Source: CAYTBN01 sp964542165
GTDB lineage: Bacteria > Myxococcota_A > UBA796 > UBA9615 > CAYRNR01
NCBI GenBank assembly: GCA_964542165.1
Contig: CAZITQ010000014.1
Location: 1-64,000 of the forward strand
Direction of reading: 5' to 3'
Length of the DNA: 64,000 nucleotides
Part shown: positions 61,537-64,000 of the stretch, in pieces
Position numbering within the stretch: position 1 is the first letter of the stretch
Layout of the letters: every line of letters begins with the position of its first letter
Notes under the pieces: model-generated
Database searches by the model: none
What the model saw: only the letters and a program-made list of their open reading frames with translations
Told to the model about the DNA's origin: nothing
Position numbers and translations under genes: made by a program

Positions 61537-62429
61537 GGCGACCTCCCGGACCGGAGGTACCGGGCGACGATCGGGAAGACCCGCCTGCGAGCATCCGGGG
61601 AGAGAACCAGGTCCAGATGTCCGAACTCCAGGCGATCCAGGTTCATGTAGCCGAACTTGTGCACCTCGGCGGCCGGCCCCAGCGCGTCCCGAGCCCGCCA
61701 CGCCTCCTCGCAGGGGGCGATCCGGTCGATCTCGCCACACAGCAGCAGCGCCTGACCCGGCCGACGCGGGAGGGGAGACGCGCCCGCCACCCAGGCCGGC
61801 AGATCGTCGAGAGCGGCATGGCGGGCCACGGCGCCGGCCTCCCGGGCCGCGACCAGCAGCGCGTCGGCGTCGTCCCCCGAGAGGCTGGTCAGGGCCACCT
61901 GGAACAGGTCGCTTCCCGTGGTCGAGGACTCCCGACCCGCGAGCTGGGAGTAGCGCGCGGTGCCCGGGTCTGCCAGCGCGTCGATCACCTCGTGAAGCAG
62001 CGGAGAGGCCGGTTCCCATCGGTAGGGTGCGCCGACGGTGACCAGGCGATCCACGTGGCCTCCGCCCTCGGCGACCAGCAGGCGATAGCAGGCGGTCCCC
62101 CCCAGGCCGTGTCCCACCAGGGAGACGCTCTCGGCGCCCGCCTGGTCCCGGACGTGGTCGATGGCCTGGGCGAGGTCGGTGTGGGACGCGATCCAGACCT
62201 GGAAACCCCGGCGAACCAGGTACTCCGCCAGGCCGCCGCGGGAGCGGCGAGGACCCCGGACCCCCCGGTACAGACCCTCGTCGGCCTCCGGACCGAGAAC
62301 CAGCAGGACGGGCTGACCGCGCCCGCCCACGAGCGTCGGGTCGGTGGCCAAAGCTCTGGGCGTGGGCGACAGGACGGCCAGGACGGTCAGGGCGACGGCG
62401 AGTGGCCCGAGGAAACGAGGTGGAGACAA
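61533..62429 (-). CDS. Alpha/beta hydrolase-fold protein lacking the nucleophile Ser
   Basis: 298 aa, exported (FLGPLAVALTVLAVL signal). Same fold and ending as the downstream hydrolase (CGEIDRIAPCEEA, FGHLDL), but the nucleophile elbow reads VGHGLGGTA: Gly replaces Ser, so the catalytic triad is broken. Probably a pseudoenzyme with a binding or regulatory role, or an enzyme using another residue. Start uncertain: TTG 62429 is preferred because GGGAGGGCTTCCG precedes it; GTG 62456 is the alternative. Forms an operon with its paralogue. Confidence 0.68.
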   Translation of the reverse strand: MSPPRFLGPLAVALTVLAVLSPTPRALATDPTLVGGRGQPVLLVLGPEADEGLYRGVRGPRRSRGGLAEYLVRRGFQVWIASHTDLAQAIDHVRDQAGAESVSLVGHGLGGTACYRLLVAEGGGHVDRLVTVGAPYRWEPASPLLHEVIDALADPGTARYSQLAGRESSTTGSDLFQVALTSLSGDDADALLVAAREAGAVARHAALDDLPAWVAGASPLPRRPGQALLLCGEIDRIAPCEEAWRARDALGPAAEVHKFGYMNLDRLEFGHLDLVLSPDARRRVFPIVARYLRSGRSP

Positions 62430-62511
62430 CGGAAGCCCTCCCGTGCTTGCGATCACCGTCGCCGGCGCTATCTTGGGTTGCCCGGGTCGACCATCATACG
62501 GGAGACGGACC

Positions 62512-62976
62512 ATGGCTGACGACGATGCCCCCCGGAAGCTGCGAGCCGAGTACTGCTTCGGCTGTTCGGACGACAACCCGCAGGGGCTGCACCTGAGGTT
62601 CGAGCGAACCGGGGAGACGGAGGTTCGCTCGCAGATCACCCTCCGCCCCGAACTCTGTGGCTGGCGGGGCGTGGCCCACGGGGGGTTCATCGGCCTGCTC
62701 GTCGACGAGGCGACCTCGTGGTGCATGGCACTGTGCGTGGAGGAGGGGGAGCGCTTCGCCACCCGGGAGCTATCCGTCCGCTACCTGCGACCCACCCCCA
62801 CCGGAGAGCCGCTGACCCTGATCGGTCGTCTGGTGGAGGACCGGGGCCCGACCACGGACTTCCTGGGGGAGGTCCGCCTCGCGGATGGGAGCCTCACCGC
62901 CCGGGGCAAGGTCCAGATCGTGCGGCTGGATCGAAAGAAGCTCCAGCGCTTCGCCGACATGGACCGGGAGCCCTGA
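62512..62976 (+). CDS. PaaI-like hotdog thioesterase
   Basis: 154 aa. An N-terminal CFGCSDDNPQGLHLRF segment is followed by the hotdog central helix VAHGGFIGLLVDEATSW, whose HGG and following acid are the PaaI/acyl-CoA thioesterase active-site pattern, and SVRYLRPTPTGEPL. It hydrolyses an acyl-CoA of unknown chain. ATG 62512 follows GGGAGACGGACC; a TATCTT hexamer (62469-62474) may be its -10. Divergent from the hydrolase pair. Confidence 0.85.
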   Translation: MADDDAPRKLRAEYCFGCSDDNPQGLHLRFERTGETEVRSQITLRPELCGWRGVAHGGFIGLLVDEATSWCMALCVEEGERFATRELSVRYLRPTPTGEPLTLIGRLVEDRGPTTDFLGEVRLADGSLTARGKVQIVRLDRKKLQRFADMDREP

Positions 62977-62991
62977 GGTTCGGGGAGGACG

Positions 62992-63936
62992 TCACCGGGC
63001 CACGATGAGGTAGGTGACGAATGTGGCGTAGCCGGTCAGCATCAGCACGCCCTCGATGCGCACGATCCGGCGGCCGGTCCAGAGGATGGGGATCAGGACC
63101 GCGGACGCCGCGGCGGCGACCCCCAGATCCAGTCCCACGCCGCTGGCCAGTGCCAGGTCCACCGTCATCGGCCGGATCATCGCGGTCAGCCCGAGCACGA
63201 ACACCAGATTGAAGATGCAGCTGCCCACGGCGTTGCCGATGGCCAGGTCCGATTGCCGGCGCAGGGTCGCCACCAGCGAGGCGCCGATCTCGGGCAGCGA
63301 GGTGCCCAGGGCCGCCACCGTCAGACCCACCACCCGCTGGGACATGTCCAGGATCTTGACCAGATCCAGGGCGCCGGCCACGAACCAGCGGGCGCCCATC
63401 AGCAGCATCCCCGCCCCCAGGAGCGTCAGGCCCGTCTGCGCCCAGACGTTGTGCGTCTTCTCCCGCTCGCGATCCTCCAGCTTGAGGCGTGCCTTGCGCG
63501 CCGACATGATCAGGATGGTCAGGTACCCGAGGCCGATGATGCTCAGCACCGCCCCGTCGACCCGTCCCAGGTTTCCGTCCATCACCAGCCCCGCGAGCAG
63601 CAGGTGCAGGAAGAGCAGGAAGGGGGACTCGCGGCGGATGAGGTCCAGGTGGACCGCCAGGGGCCGCACCACGGCGGCGAGCCCGAGCACCAGCAGGATG
63701 TTGGCGACATTGCTGCCGATGATGTTGCCCAGCGCCAGGTCGCTGGCGTCCCGGTACGAGGCGGTGACGTTGACCGCGAGCTCGGGGCAGGAGGTGCCGA
63801 AGGCCACCAGGGTCAGGGCCACCATCACGGCGGGCACACCCAGCTGCTTGGCCACGCGGCCCGCACCCCGCACCAGTGCCTCCCCCCCGAGGGTGATCAG
63901 CAGCAGTCCGAGCAGGAGATGGAGTGCGACGCCCAA
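62992..63936 (-). CDS. Calcium/sodium antiporter (YrbG-like)
   Basis: 314 aa, ten-helix CaCA-family exchanger. The two inverted alpha repeats are clear: VAFGTSCPELAVNVTAS with GNIIGSNVANILLVLG, and AALGTSLPEIGASLVA with GNAVGSCIFNLVFVLG; the acidic GTS.PE residues bind the cation. It exchanges Na+ or H+ for Ca2+ across the inner membrane, which may matter for a cell exporting many calcium-binding repeat proteins. Last gene of the window; bases 63937-64000 show nothing recognisable. Confidence 0.9.
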   Translation of the reverse strand: MGVALHLLLGLLLITLGGEALVRGAGRVAKQLGVPAVMVALTLVAFGTSCPELAVNVTASYRDASDLALGNIIGSNVANILLVLGLAAVVRPLAVHLDLIRRESPFLLFLHLLLAGLVMDGNLGRVDGAVLSIIGLGYLTILIMSARKARLKLEDREREKTHNVWAQTGLTLLGAGMLLMGARWFVAGALDLVKILDMSQRVVGLTVAALGTSLPEIGASLVATLRRQSDLAIGNAVGSCIFNLVFVLGLTAMIRPMTVDLALASGVGLDLGVAAAASAVLIPILWTGRRIVRIEGVLMLTGYATFVTYLIVAR

Positions 63937-64000
63937 GGCCTGTTTCCGGTCCTATCGGGAGGTTCAGCGCTGCCCCGGGACGGACAGCGTCGGATTCACT

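Overview
The window is about 70% G+C chromosomal DNA from a Gram-negative bacterium that most resembles Myxococcota or a related former deltaproteobacterial lineage. The evidence is secreted proteins with MYXO-CTERM-like tails (Gly-Cys motif, one membrane helix, terminal arginines), Asp-rich MopE-type calcium-binding repeats, Asp/Thr linkers, Cys-containing RCC1 propellers, an AgmX/PglI-like protein, many lipoproteins, and outer-membrane genes. Coding density is very high. No rRNA, tRNA, CRISPR array, transposase or prophage was recognised.

Layout. 1-6.0 kb: cysteine desulfurase family enzyme, acyl-CoA-binding protein, broken VOC gene, large Asp-rich lipoprotein, an odd 490-base intergenic region with an inverted repeat and a G/C homopolymer, J-domain protein and cupin. 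6.0-10.7 kb: MYXO-CTERM-like protein, then four overlapping genes headed by SMUG1 uracil-DNA glycosylase. 11-19.4 kb: DUF2339 membrane giant, beta-helix lipoprotein and poorly known genes. 19.4-23.5 kb: ThDP enzyme, lipoprotein glycosidase and RCC1 lipoprotein. 23.6-27.3 kb: glycerophospholipid cluster (App1-like phosphatase, GpsA, PlsB-like acyltransferase). 27.4-32.4 kb: propeller lipoprotein, a perfect 59-base palindrome, TPR-sulfotransferase, outer-membrane protein with a possible leaderless 17-codon leader ORF, and a LolA-like protein. 32.5-39.1 kb: HTH regulator, thioredoxin-like protein, C25-type peptidase, glycosyltransferase, His-rich lipoprotein and a PLP desulfhydrase-like enzyme. 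39.2-43.3 kb: a three-domain acyltransferase/cNMP-binding/methyltransferase fusion, then a membrane Ser/Thr kinase. 43.4-47.1 kb: a tightly overlapping murI-ftsE-ftsX-envC-like operon for cell-wall synthesis and division. 47.1-52.8 kb: nadD, transketolase, AgmX-like and Lys/Pro/Ala-repeat proteins. 52.9-63.9 kb: AmrS-like radical SAM enzyme, PrsW protease, MarR regulator with an M1-like exported protein, PilZ protein, RadC, Lgt, two tandem alpha/beta hydrolases (one without its nucleophile), a thioesterase and a Ca2+/Na+ antiporter.

The genes with a clear joint role are the GpsA/PlsB/App1 lipid genes, the MurI/FtsEX/EnvC division module, and Lgt, which would lipidate the many lipoproteins. 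Two less-described points stand out: the fusion protein at 39.3 kb beside its kinase, and a recurrent promoter layout in which a -10-like hexamer lies 6-8 bases before the start codon, suggesting leaderless mRNAs. All functions are read from motifs by eye; no database search was run.
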